64,000 nucleotides of DNA from Alphaproteobacteria bacterium (GTDB taxonomy: Bacteria; Pseudomonadota; Alphaproteobacteria; SMXP01), in contig JANQPV010000021.1 of assembly GCA_028285305.1 (NCBI GenBank), positions 62,001 through 126,000 of the forward strand. The letters are read 5' to 3'. Below the pieces are notes generated by a model. The model was given only the letters and a program-made list of their open reading frames with translations. It had not been told where the DNA came from and did not search any database. The translations under genes and the position numbers were made by a program. Positions 35,186 to 43,659 of the stretch are shown piece after piece; position 1 is the first letter of the stretch; each line of letters begins with the position of its first letter.

Positions 35186-36136
35186 ATGACGACCGAGACG
35201 CCCGAAAAAGAAAACGCAAATGAGCCCCGGCTGCGCAGGGCGGGTTTTTTGCGGCTCGCTCACTCTGCGAACGATGCCCTTCAGGTGACGCCGTTTTGGC
35301 CCTGGGTAAGGACGTTCTGGATTCTCCTCGTGCGGCCTGTCGAGCGGTTCTATACTGACGGTACAAGCACGTACGCCGGGAACGTGGCCTTTTTCAGTCT
35401 GCTTGCTATGTTTCCTTTTCTCATCTTTGTAGCGGCCGTTGCGTCATTCTTTAACGAGGACGCCGCACTCATTGCTCTTCTCAATCGGTTGATTTCCGAA
35501 CTCCCCCCCATTACGGCGAATCTCATTGAGCCCAACATCAAGGCGGCGGTCGGAAACAATAGCGGTTCGCTCTTGACATTCGGCATGCTGGGCGCGCTGT
35601 GGGTGGCCTCAAGTGCGGTTGAAACACTTCGGACAGGTCTTAATCGGGCTTACCGTGTGTTTGATGGCCGAAACTACTTTTTCCACCGGGCCAAAGGCAT
35701 CTTGGTCGTGATTATTATCAGCATCATGATTGCCTCCTATATTGGCCTTAACTTCCTTGTGCCGATTGTGTTGGAGTGGTTTCGGGACGAGCCGGAGATA
35801 CGGTCGCGCATGGAGGGCATCTACGATGTTGGCCGCTGGATGCTGCCCCTGGTGTTGATCAGTATCAATGCCGCTTTGCACCGTTTTCTCGCCTATATGG
35901 ACTACACATGGCTCGAAATCTTACCGGGCGCGGCCTTGTCTTTTCTGCTCTGGACGTTCTTGGTGTCCTTCTTTGTAACTTACGTTCAAAGCGCGATGGG
36001 ATTCAGCGCCGTTTACGGCGGATTGGGCGGCATTATCGTCTTGCTGCTCTTCTTCTACCTTTCGGCGACCACGTTTTTGCTGGGGGCGGAGTTTAATGCG
36101 GTCTTGAAGACGGAGGTGAGGGGCCATGAACACTGA
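35186..36136 (+). CDS. YihY/BrkB family inner-membrane protein
   Basis: The protein has 316 residues with about six membrane segments. The conserved start NVAFFSLLAMFPFLIFV and end VYGGLGGIIVLLLFFYLSA, LLGAEFNAV are typical of the YihY/BrkB family, once misnamed ribonuclease BN. Some homologues have been linked to lipid or solute transport, but no activity is settled. It starts 95 bp after the aldolase gene and ends 7 bp before the convergent cytochrome gene. Confidence 0.9.
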   Translation: MTTETPEKENANEPRLRRAGFLRLAHSANDALQVTPFWPWVRTFWILLVRPVERFYTDGTSTYAGNVAFFSLLAMFPFLIFVAAVASFFNEDAALIALLNRLISELPPITANLIEPNIKAAVGNNSGSLLTFGMLGALWVASSAVETLRTGLNRAYRVFDGRNYFFHRAKGILVVIIISIMIASYIGLNFLVPIVLEWFRDEPEIRSRMEGIYDVGRWMLPLVLISINAALHRFLAYMDYTWLEILPGAALSFLLWTFLVSFFVTYVQSAMGFSAVYGGLGGIIVLLLFFYLSATTFLLGAEFNAVLKTEVRGHEH

Positions 36137-36143
36137 TGGGGTA

Positions 36144-37148
36144 TCACTGTTCGAGCGGCTTTAGCCATTTCTTTAGGGTTTCCGGTTCGTATAAAGATCC
36201 TGCGGAAACGAAACTGTTGCGACGATAGACTTCTTCAACTTCCTCACTCAAGCGGACTGCGCGCTGCGCCAGTTTTTCCCACTTGCCTTCAATCGCGAAC
36301 GAGTTCAGCCGCTGCAGGTCGCGGCTCCAGCTCACCAACACGCTGTATGTCTTGCGCTGGTGCTCAAAGGGAAACCTCTCGGCAATTCCGGCCAGCTGAT
36401 AGCGAAGCGATGCGATCACAAAAGAAGCTCCGTCTGCGTTCTTGCCTTCTGCCAATTCGATCAGCACACGCAATCCCCGCGACGTATCTTTCAAATCCTC
36501 TTCAAGGGTGATGGGTTCGGTTTGCTTGTCGCGGGGCTGTAAGGCGTTCATGTAAGCCAAGAGAGCATCGATCAACGTGCCTGTCGGCTGCTTGCCGGAA
36601 AACTCCTGCGTGATCACTTCTAAAGTGAATGCACGCAATGAGGGTTCGCGACCGTCATGTCCGTAGGGCGCCGTATTTGCGACGTTTACGAGGTCCGGAA
36701 TCTCAATCGGGTTAAATGTGTTGTCCCCGAGGGTCTTGCTGAACACCGCGCTCGTTGTGTCAAATGTTCCAGGCCGGGAGGAATGGGATTCCATGAAGAA
36801 ATTTCTGTTGGCATATCCATTCGTATGGCAAATCTGACATGTGAGTCCTTCGCGTGCGGCAAATCCGCCGAAGATGACCGGCGAGCGAAAGGCGATTCTT
36901 CCAAGCTCATACTCCAAGTTCCAGTCCGTTTGAGGATCATAATTCACCGGTTCCGCGGGACGGGATGTAAGTGCGGTGAGCCGGTCGGACCGTTGGTCGA
37001 GCCACCTGATGTCACGTAGTTTGGGTTCGATCGGTTCGGCGGTTTGGCCACCGACAATAAAAAAGCCGGCGCACAGGAGACCTAATGCGCCGGCCTTCCA
37101 ACCAGGGGTCGTATACTTATCCGTCCACTGTGCTCTTTTCGTGTTCAT
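36144..37148 (-). CDS. Single-haem c-type cytochrome related to cytochrome c peroxidase/MauG
   Basis: The protein has 334 residues with an N-terminal signal anchor (AGALGLLCAGFFIVGG). There is one covalent haem site, CQICH (Cys104, Cys107, His108). Downstream, TAPYGHDGREPSLRAF resembles the conserved HDGR segment of di-haem peroxidases, but the second CxxCH of those enzymes is absent. Peroxidase activity is therefore doubtful; electron transfer or sensing is possible. Its start overlaps the end of the TPR gene by 32 bp in another frame, implying coupled translation. Confidence 0.72.
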   Translation of the reverse strand: MNTKRAQWTDKYTTPGWKAGALGLLCAGFFIVGGQTAEPIEPKLRDIRWLDQRSDRLTALTSRPAEPVNYDPQTDWNLEYELGRIAFRSPVIFGGFAAREGLTCQICHTNGYANRNFFMESHSSRPGTFDTTSAVFSKTLGDNTFNPIEIPDLVNVANTAPYGHDGREPSLRAFTLEVITQEFSGKQPTGTLIDALLAYMNALQPRDKQTEPITLEEDLKDTSRGLRVLIELAEGKNADGASFVIASLRYQLAGIAERFPFEHQRKTYSVLVSWSRDLQRLNSFAIEGKWEKLAQRAVRLSEEVEEVYRRNSFVSAGSLYEPETLKKWLKPLEQ

Positions 37149-38061
37149 CGATTACTGACTTGAGATCATCATATTGGGTGCAGCCAAAGGGGCAGATCTG
37201 GTCCAGTTTGGCAAGTTGAGCGTACGCCTTGTCCATTTCGCCCAACTCTGCGTAAAGCTCGCCCAGATATTCATTCGCGCCTGCGTGGTTATCGTCGATT
37301 GCCAATGCGGCGAAATAATAGCCTTTGGCGACGTCATAAGCGCCGAGCTTGCGATGACTGTAGCCCAGATAGGTTATCGCGTCTGCATCGCGCGCGTCTT
37401 CGGCAACCAGTCCTTCCAGGACTTCGATGGCGTCTTCATAGTCTTCGGCATTCACCAACCGTGCGGCGCGGCGATAGAGCCTGTCGCGCGGCGGTTCCGG
37501 TAAGATCAAGAACGATTGTTCCGCGCCGGCGCCTTCGATGGCCGATGCGAGCGCATCAATCGACGCTTGAATCTCATATTCGTTCGTGCACGGCGCACTA
37601 CAGGTGGCTAAGATTTCCTCGAGCTCGTCGAGCTGCGCCTGAGCAGAAGCTGACTCTCCGTTTTTCAGGTGAACCATGCCTAGTTTTTCCCAGGCTCCGG
37701 TTATTGTCGTTTCATACTTGATCGCCTTTTCGAGGTTCTTTTGGGCCTCCTTCAGGTCTTCGAGCGCGAATTGGGACATTCCCAGGTAGGCCCGCGCGTC
37801 ACCGGAGCGGCGTTTCAGGCGGGTCGCTTTCTTAAAGGCTTTCGCGGCTTTCGCGTAGTCGCCGGAAACATAGGCAGCGATCCCGTTGTTGTAGTTCTCC
37901 GAAAACTCCGCTTCGACATCGCGTTCTTGGGCTGCGCCTGTTCCCGTACCGCTCGGAAGTCCGCCGGTTGGGGCTGCGAATGCGGATTGCGTAAGGATGC
38001 CGCCCAGTCCGATCGCGATTGCCGAACCGCAAACGATCAATTGCCTGTTAATTGACTTCAC
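37117..38061 (-). CDS. Exported tetratricopeptide-repeat protein
   Basis: The protein has 314 residues and begins at GTG with GGGAGGG upstream. A signal peptide ends near QSAFA. At least four TPR units are visible, for example YNNGIAAYVSGDYAKAAKAF and DAITYLGYSHRKLGAYDVAKGYY. Four Cys near a CSAPC and a CPFGC motif may form disulfides. It would act as a periplasmic protein-protein adaptor. Its overlap with the cytochrome gene suggests a shared complex (inference). Confidence 0.8.
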   Translation of the reverse strand: MKSINRQLIVCGSAIAIGLGGILTQSAFAAPTGGLPSGTGTGAAQERDVEAEFSENYNNGIAAYVSGDYAKAAKAFKKATRLKRRSGDARAYLGMSQFALEDLKEAQKNLEKAIKYETTITGAWEKLGMVHLKNGESASAQAQLDELEEILATCSAPCTNEYEIQASIDALASAIEGAGAEQSFLILPEPPRDRLYRRAARLVNAEDYEDAIEVLEGLVAEDARDADAITYLGYSHRKLGAYDVAKGYYFAALAIDDNHAGANEYLGELYAELGEMDKAYAQLAKLDQICPFGCTQYDDLKSVIDEHEKSTVDG

Positions 38062-38180
38062 GATGACCCTCCCTTTGAATTCGTGTGTCAGGACGTTACG
38101 ACAGAGAACGCGAGCCAGCTAGTGCGCCTCTCCATTTTGTGATTAAAGCTGAATGGAACAAAAGCAAACTGAGGACGTCC

Positions 38181-39176
38181 ATGAACAAGCAATTCATCCT
38201 GAAGGAGATCCCGAAAGGAAAACTGACTGCTGACCATTTTGAACTCGTGACCGCAGACATGCCGAATCCTGCCAGCGGCCAGATTCTTGTGAAAACCAAA
38301 ATCATGTCTTTGGACGCGGCGAACCGGGCCTGGATGCAAGGGGCGACGTACCGGGAAGCCCAAGGCGCCGGGGCGGTCATGTCCGGCGGGGGGCTGTGTG
38401 AAGTGCTCGAATCGAAATCCGATAAATTCAAGCCCGGAGACTTAGTCTTTGCCGATTGTGGCTGGCAGACCCATGCAGCGCTTGAGCCCAGGGGCCTTGA
38501 GAAGGTCGAGCCGATGGATCCTGAGAGCTACCTCTTGAGTGCCTACGGGGTGACCGGGCTGACAGCCTATTTCGGCCTATTGGAAATCGGTCAGCCGAAA
38601 GAAGGCGAGACCGTGTTCGTTTCGGCGGCCGCCGGTGCGGTGGGAACCATTGTTGGGCAGATTGCCAAGATCAAAGGGTGCCGAGTTGTTGGTGTCACGA
38701 GTTCCGAAGAAAAAGGGCGCTTGCTGACGGATGAACTGGGATTTGATGCTTATGTGAACCGGAAAGAACAAGATATCCGGCAAGCGATTGCCGAAACTTG
38801 TCCTAAAGGGATTGATGTCTATTTCGACAACACGGGCGGCGAGATTCTTCAGGCCGTGCTTTTTGCTCTGAATTTGTACGGGCGGATTTCGTGTTGCGGC
38901 GCTGTGTCCCAATATGATCAGCCAGGTGCCGGGGCGGGAATTGTCGGCATCCCCGGCATGCTCGTTGTCAAGCGCGCCTTGATGCAGGGTTTCATCGTCA
39001 TGCAATACTATGACAAAAAGCGGGAGGCTCTTGACGAAATGCAGCAGTGGGTGAGTGAGGGCAAGATCAAAGTCAAAGAAGACATTCTGGACGGATTTGA
39101 GCAGTTGCCTGCGGGCTTGGTCGGCCTTCTGGCCGGTGAGAATGTCGGCAAGCGGATGGTTCGGGTCTCAGAGTAG
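38181..39176 (+). CDS. NADP-dependent MDR oxidoreductase (LTB4DH/CurA-like)
   Basis: The protein has 331 residues. The Rossmann motif is AAAGAVGTIVGQIAK, and the start FILKEIPKGKLTADHFELV is typical of the zinc-independent prostaglandin reductase/curcumin reductase subgroup, which reduces the double bond of enones. No zinc ligands are present. The ATG at 38181 has GAGGACG upstream; the open frame to 38085 has no family match. Confidence 0.9.
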   Translation: MNKQFILKEIPKGKLTADHFELVTADMPNPASGQILVKTKIMSLDAANRAWMQGATYREAQGAGAVMSGGGLCEVLESKSDKFKPGDLVFADCGWQTHAALEPRGLEKVEPMDPESYLLSAYGVTGLTAYFGLLEIGQPKEGETVFVSAAAGAVGTIVGQIAKIKGCRVVGVTSSEEKGRLLTDELGFDAYVNRKEQDIRQAIAETCPKGIDVYFDNTGGEILQAVLFALNLYGRISCCGAVSQYDQPGAGAGIVGIPGMLVVKRALMQGFIVMQYYDKKREALDEMQQWVSEGKIKVKEDILDGFEQLPAGLVGLLAGENVGKRMVRVSE

Positions 39177-39228
39177 GACGTCAATTGCTCATTCCCGGAT
39201 TGCCCAGCAGGGACGGAGCGGCATATGT

Positions 39229-40017
39229 TCAGTCCAATAAGTTAGCTCTCACCGTTTCTTTGGTCGTTTCTGTGACGCCCAGACGCTTTTCAAGGTACGC
39301 CTCTACGGAACCGTACTCTTGCTGAATGGCGGTGATTGCTGAGCGTAGATAGTCCGCATCGACGGCGACCATGGGCCGGAACACCTCCGGGTCGCTTGTC
39401 TTAAGTCCGTATTCGTCCAGCGCCCGCTGGACAATCTGCATGAGCCGGTGGTCGGCTGGGTAGAACTGGTTTGTGAGGAGATAATCCTCAAAGATGAGAT
39501 CCTCTTCAACTCCCAAGACATGAAGGATCAGATAGGCGCCAAGACCTGTTCTGTCTTTGCCGGCGGTGCAATGAAAGAGCAACGGACAGTCGGTTCTGTT
39601 GGCGAGGAGGCGAAGCATTTCCGTGTAGTGCGCTGCGTAGTCTTCCGGCATCTCCCGGTACACCTGGATCATCAAATCGCGCGCGCTGATTTCCTCGTTC
39701 ACCAATTGGCCAAAAATGCTTGCGCCTCCCTCCGCCATGTCATTCGGGTGCGGATGAGTGGCGATATAAGGTTCGTGATCGTCGTGCCAAAGGGAGGGCG
39801 CATCGGTGCGTTCCGGTAGACGCCGAAAATCCACCACGGATTTGATCCCCAAATCCATCACTCTGTTTCGGTCGGTTTGTGTCAATTCGTTCAATTTGCC
39901 TGAACGGAAGAGCTTGCGCCAGGCGATCTGCCGGCCGTCCTTGGTTGTGTAGCCGCCGAGATCTCGAAAATTGTAGCCGCCTTCGAGTTCGATCGCTCGT
40001 GAATGGTTCTCGGCCAT
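39229..40017 (-). CDS. Tyrosine-protein phosphatase (IphP/Y_phosphatase3 type)
   Basis: The protein has 262 residues. The start FRDLGGYTTKDGR and FRSGKLNELT are typical, and the CX5R loop is HCTAGKDRTGLG with the extra Lys-Asp pair seen in this bacterial family. Members dephosphorylate phosphotyrosine proteins and some phosphoinositides. The ATG at 40017 has GGAGG 7 nt upstream. It is divergent from the enoyl-CoA hydratase gene. Confidence 0.9.
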   Translation of the reverse strand: MAENHSRAIELEGGYNFRDLGGYTTKDGRQIAWRKLFRSGKLNELTQTDRNRVMDLGIKSVVDFRRLPERTDAPSLWHDDHEPYIATHPHPNDMAEGGASIFGQLVNEEISARDLMIQVYREMPEDYAAHYTEMLRLLANRTDCPLLFHCTAGKDRTGLGAYLILHVLGVEEDLIFEDYLLTNQFYPADHRLMQIVQRALDEYGLKTSDPEVFRPMVAVDADYLRSAITAIQQEYGSVEAYLEKRLGVTETTKETVRANLLD

Positions 40018-40134
40018 GTTTGTGCCTCCATGCTGAGTGACGACTGATACCCCTCTACAAAGTCGCAACAGGGAAGTGACAGCGCCCGCCGACACAGCTA
40101 CATAAGCGAAGCAAAAGATACAAGGAGTGCTCTC

Positions 40135-40920
40135 ATGCCCGACCCCGTTATTCTTGTCGAAAAAGTCGGTGAAACCGCCACCGTCACCTTGAACCGGCCT
40201 AAGGCGATGAACGCGCTTTCGGTCGAGTTGCGGCGGGCGATTGCAGAAACCTTTGATGATTTGGAGAAGGATCCCGGCATTCGAGTCGCAATTCTAACCG
40301 GTGCGGGCAAAGCGTTTACAGCCGGGCTGGATCTCAAAGAATTGGGCGCGGGCGATGCCTCCGTGGGCGGCGCGGTGAGCGGTGAAGATGTGCCGGATCC
40401 AGCTCGGTCCATGGCCCGTTTCTCAGGACCGATTATCGGTGCTATCAACGGCGTGGCGATCACCGGCGGCTTTGAGATCGCGTTGGCCTGTGATGTCCTC
40501 ATCGCGTCCACGAATGCTAGGTTTGCCGATACGCATGCGCGGGTTGGCGTTATGCCCGGCTGGGGGCTGAGCCAAAGACTGTCACGGGCCGTTGGCATCT
40601 ACCGGGCGAAGGAACTCTCCTTGAGCGGAAACTTTTTGTCGGCGGAACAAGCGGCCGAGTGGGGATTGGTAAACCGGGTCGTTGCGCCTGAAGACCTGAT
40701 GCCCACCTGCCGTCAGCTGGCGGAGGATATGCTCTCCGTGGTGCCGGATATGCTTGTGCAGTACAAGTCTTGCATCGATCAAGGATTTGACGAGGCCTTT
40801 GGGGAGGCGATGAAAGTGGAGCAACGTTTGGCGCGCCAGTCGAAAGTAGACGTTTCAGCCGATGCGATCGAAGAGCGCCGCAAAGGGGTCCAGTCACGGG
40901 GACAAAGCCAAACGGCGTGA
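40135..40920 (+). CDS. Enoyl-CoA hydratase/isomerase family protein
   Basis: The protein has 261 residues. The crotonase fold is clear: NRPKAMNALS, AFTAGLDLKELG, AINGVAITGGFEIALACD (oxyanion hole) and ADTHARVGVMPGWG. The first catalytic Glu of classical hydratases is not at the usual place (a Gly-Trp-Gly loop is intact), so the exact activity is open. It probably works in fatty-acid or related acyl-CoA breakdown. GGAG lies 8 nt upstream. A dispersed repeat follows. Confidence 0.88.
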   Translation: MPDPVILVEKVGETATVTLNRPKAMNALSVELRRAIAETFDDLEKDPGIRVAILTGAGKAFTAGLDLKELGAGDASVGGAVSGEDVPDPARSMARFSGPIIGAINGVAITGGFEIALACDVLIASTNARFADTHARVGVMPGWGLSQRLSRAVGIYRAKELSLSGNFLSAEQAAEWGLVNRVVAPEDLMPTCRQLAEDMLSVVPDMLVQYKSCIDQGFDEAFGEAMKVEQRLARQSKVDVSADAIEERRKGVQSRGQSQTA

Positions 40921-40933
40921 TGGCTATCGAAAT

Positions 40934-41042
40934 GCCGTCTTTGTGAGGAGCGTTTTTGCGCGACGAAGCAATCCAAGGCGGCGAGCGCCCGACATTGCTG
41001 CTCTGGATCGCCACGCCGACGATTGGCCGGCTCGCGATGACG
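40934..41042. repeat. Dispersed palindromic repeat, copy B
   Basis: Left arm TGAGGAGC...GCGACGAAGCAATCCAAGG and right arm TGGATCGCCACGCCG...GGCTCGCGATGACG match copy A at 33119-33252 in layout. It too lies between convergent genes. Confidence 0.75.
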
Positions 41043-41058
41043 ATTCGTGTCTAACTTT

Positions 41059-41856
41059 TCAGGTCGAAACTTTCCGTGTGTGGACCATGAGCGTTCGGTA
41101 GGGGAAATCGACAATATCCTGGCCGCTGAGCTCCGGTGTCCGCTCAATCAGCCCCTCGATATTTTGGCGAAGCCGCACCTTTTCGTCGTCAGGCAAAAGT
41201 GAAATGTAGCTGATGGAAAAGGAGCGTTGAATGATCACAGTTTCAGGAGGCCCGCGATGAATATACCGGGCTTCGTGTTCCTGAAGTGGCCCCAGTTCGT
41301 CCGAAGGAAATAAGTCTCTCCACCACCCTTTGTGGTATTGGGGCGTTTCCTCATGTTCATAGACCTTCAACATCTCCTCAAGTTCAACCGCCCACGGGAC
41401 GGACTGGTCCCGGTAGTTCCAGATCAGTCCCAGGGCGCCGCCGGGTTTGAGAACACGCGAGATCTCCGCCAGGGCATCTCTGGTCGCAAACCAGTGAAAG
41501 CACTGTGCACACAAAACAGCGTCTGCCGATTCATCTGTAAGCGGAATATCGGTTGCCGATCCCGGGCGCGCATCGATGCCCGGTAGGAACCGAACGAGTT
41601 CGTCGCGCATGGTCTCCACGGGTTCAACGGCGATGACTCGCGCACCTGTGCGCGCCACAAACTGTGTGAATTTGCCCGTGCCGGCGCCCAAGTCCAATGC
41701 GCTCGACCCGGTGCTTAGACCGATCGTGTTATTCAGCCAGGGAACAACGTCTTGCGGATAATCGGGCCTTGCCTGGGCGTAATCGGCCGCGGCAACAGCG
41801 AAGCCTTCAGCAGCTTCTTCTCGCACTCCAGGAGGCCGATTGGTGGGGGTGGTCAT
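41059..41856 (-). CDS. Class I SAM-dependent methyltransferase
   Basis: The protein has 265 residues. SAM motif I is LDLGAGTGKFTQ, with VIAVEPVETM for motif II and VLKPGGALGLIW for motif IV-V. The layout resembles UbiE/Tam-like enzymes that methylate small molecules. Its ATG overlaps the stop of the upstream serine hydrolase by 4 bp, so the two are coupled. Confidence 0.87.
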   Translation of the reverse strand: MTTPTNRPPGVREEAAEGFAVAAADYAQARPDYPQDVVPWLNNTIGLSTGSSALDLGAGTGKFTQFVARTGARVIAVEPVETMRDELVRFLPGIDARPGSATDIPLTDESADAVLCAQCFHWFATRDALAEISRVLKPGGALGLIWNYRDQSVPWAVELEEMLKVYEHEETPQYHKGWWRDLFPSDELGPLQEHEARYIHRGPPETVIIQRSFSISYISLLPDDEKVRLRQNIEGLIERTPELSGQDIVDFPYRTLMVHTRKVST

Positions 41857-43181
41857 AAAGGTCGTTCATTGTCGAGTGCCGTAAAGATGACATTGGCCAG
41901 GCCGCTGATATCGGCGCTGTCTTCGTCCGGCGTGTAGCCAAGTCGGACGATCACCATGCGCTGGGACGGGATAATGATTACATATTGTGCTTCAAATCCG
42001 GCGGCCATATAGGCGTCCGCAGGCAGGCCGGCTTCGCGAGGGGAAAACTTTCGCTCGGGATCATTGAGCCACCAGTGTTGACCATACATGCCTTCAGACC
42101 CCGCCGTCGGTGTACGGGCGTCGTAGACCCATCCGTCCGGCAACATGCGCTGTCCTCCCACGATCCCATTGTTGAAATAGAGGAGACCAAATCGGAGCCA
42201 GTCTCTCGCCGTTGCAAAACCGAACGAAGATCCAACGAGATGTCCGCTTGCATCTGTTTCAATGATGGCGCTTTCCATGCCGAGCGGAGCGAACAAGGTG
42301 CGCCGCGCAAACGCGGCCGGATGCTCTCCATTTTTGAGGGCGATTTCCCCTATAATCCGTGACAAGATGTTTGTCGTGCCGCTGGAATAGTACCAATGAT
42401 CGCCGGGGGTGTGGGCCAGCGGGCGATGGGCCGTGTATGTGCCTGCGGCCGGATGATTAAACAACATGGTGGTCACGTCCGAAGGCGGAGAGTACCGCTC
42501 GCTGAAATCAAGCCCGTCGGTCATTGTAAGGAGGTGCCTAACTGTGATCGCGTTTCTCGGATCAATTTCGTCTTGCCATTCGGCAACGGGTGCGGCTGCA
42601 TCGGGATCTAATTGACCGCTTGCCACAAGAATGCCTGCTAGTGCGTGGATCATACTTTTCGTCATGGACCAGCCCTGGTGCGGCATATCAGATGTGAATC
42701 CGTCCCCATAAGCTTCGGCGAGGATCGCATTGTTGCGGGACACGATCACGGCTCGGGTGCGCAGGCTTTCGCGCGCGACGTAGTCCTCGATGGCCTGTTG
42801 GAGATTTGGCCTCATCTCTATTCTGATCAGCGTCTCTTCCATGGGCGGTTGAGCAATGGACTCTGCTTGAAGTTCTTCTTGCGTACGGCCTTTGACGAGG
42901 ACGCAGCCGAGGCTCGGACGGTAAACCGCAACGGAGGTGATGGGCCCGAAGGACGATTGAGCAAGGCGGTCGGCTTCGTTAATCTCGGTCGATAAGTAAG
43001 AGTAGCCTGAGAGCTCTCGGGACAGCACGTCCTCCAATGAGCGTCCCGATACGAACACGGAAGAACAGGCCATCTTGGCTGCGTAGCCCGACGCTACTTC
43101 CAACATGGGCCGCAAGATAAAGAGGCCACCAAGTGCGAGAGCGATAATGGTGCCTGCTATGATGATACGTATCGGGCTCAT
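41853..43181 (-). CDS. Beta-lactamase class C-like serine hydrolase
   Basis: The protein has 442 residues with an N-terminal membrane anchor or signal (IIIAGTIIALALGGLFIL). The SxxK nucleophile is SMTK in the GWSMTKSMIHALAG segment, and the second motif is YSSGTTN in place of the usual YxN. Many such proteins are esterases or D-amino-peptidases, not resistance enzymes. It is translationally coupled to the methyltransferase downstream. Confidence 0.85.
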   Translation of the reverse strand: MSPIRIIIAGTIIALALGGLFILRPMLEVASGYAAKMACSSVFVSGRSLEDVLSRELSGYSYLSTEINEADRLAQSSFGPITSVAVYRPSLGCVLVKGRTQEELQAESIAQPPMEETLIRIEMRPNLQQAIEDYVARESLRTRAVIVSRNNAILAEAYGDGFTSDMPHQGWSMTKSMIHALAGILVASGQLDPDAAAPVAEWQDEIDPRNAITVRHLLTMTDGLDFSERYSPPSDVTTMLFNHPAAGTYTAHRPLAHTPGDHWYYSSGTTNILSRIIGEIALKNGEHPAAFARRTLFAPLGMESAIIETDASGHLVGSSFGFATARDWLRFGLLYFNNGIVGGQRMLPDGWVYDARTPTAGSEGMYGQHWWLNDPERKFSPREAGLPADAYMAAGFEAQYVIIIPSQRMVIVRLGYTPDEDSADISGLANVIFTALDNERPL

Positions 43182-43242
43182 TTACACCGCCTTCCAGCTC
43201 CGTTGTGGGTTTACAACGACTCACAAAGTCGCCGCTGGAAGT

Positions 43243-43659
43243 TTATGTAATGTTAAACACGCCTGTCGACGTCATGAGTATGCGTTCACCCGACCGGATC
43301 GAGCCGTGGACGTACGCTAAGCGTTTTCCCAGTCTGTCGATGTAGCCGTCGGCTTCCAGCCAATCCCCTAATTTCGCCGGGCCTAAGAAATTGGTGCTCA
43401 GATTCACAGTCGTCACGGCAGGATTGGGAGTTTTGCTCAAATAGACCTGAAAACTAAGGGCAACGTCGGCCAAGGTGGTCAACACGCCGCCGTGGGCAAT
43501 GTCCACGTAATTGATATGATGATCCATGATCCGCAAGCCGACGAGAATGGTGTCTTCGGTTCTTTTGGTGAAGTAGGGGCCAACATGGCCCAAGTACTTC
43601 CCCTTGAATTGTGCGGGTTTGAAGCCCTCGGGGATGTCATGCTCCAGTGAATCCGTCAT
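43243..43659 (-). CDS. PaaI-family hotdog thioesterase
   Basis: The protein has 138 residues. The PaaI landmark HGGVLTTLADVAL is present, preceded by VGLRIMDHHINY and followed by NLSTNFLGPAKLGDWLEA. The family hydrolyses acyl- or aryl-CoA. Its start overlaps the MFS stop by 4 bp, so it is coupled to the transporter, perhaps handling an imported acid after CoA activation (inference). Confidence 0.88.
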   Translation of the reverse strand: MTDSLEHDIPEGFKPAQFKGKYLGHVGPYFTKRTEDTILVGLRIMDHHINYVDIAHGGVLTTLADVALSFQVYLSKTPNPAVTTVNLSTNFLGPAKLGDWLEADGYIDRLGKRLAYVHGSIRSGERILMTSTGVFNIT

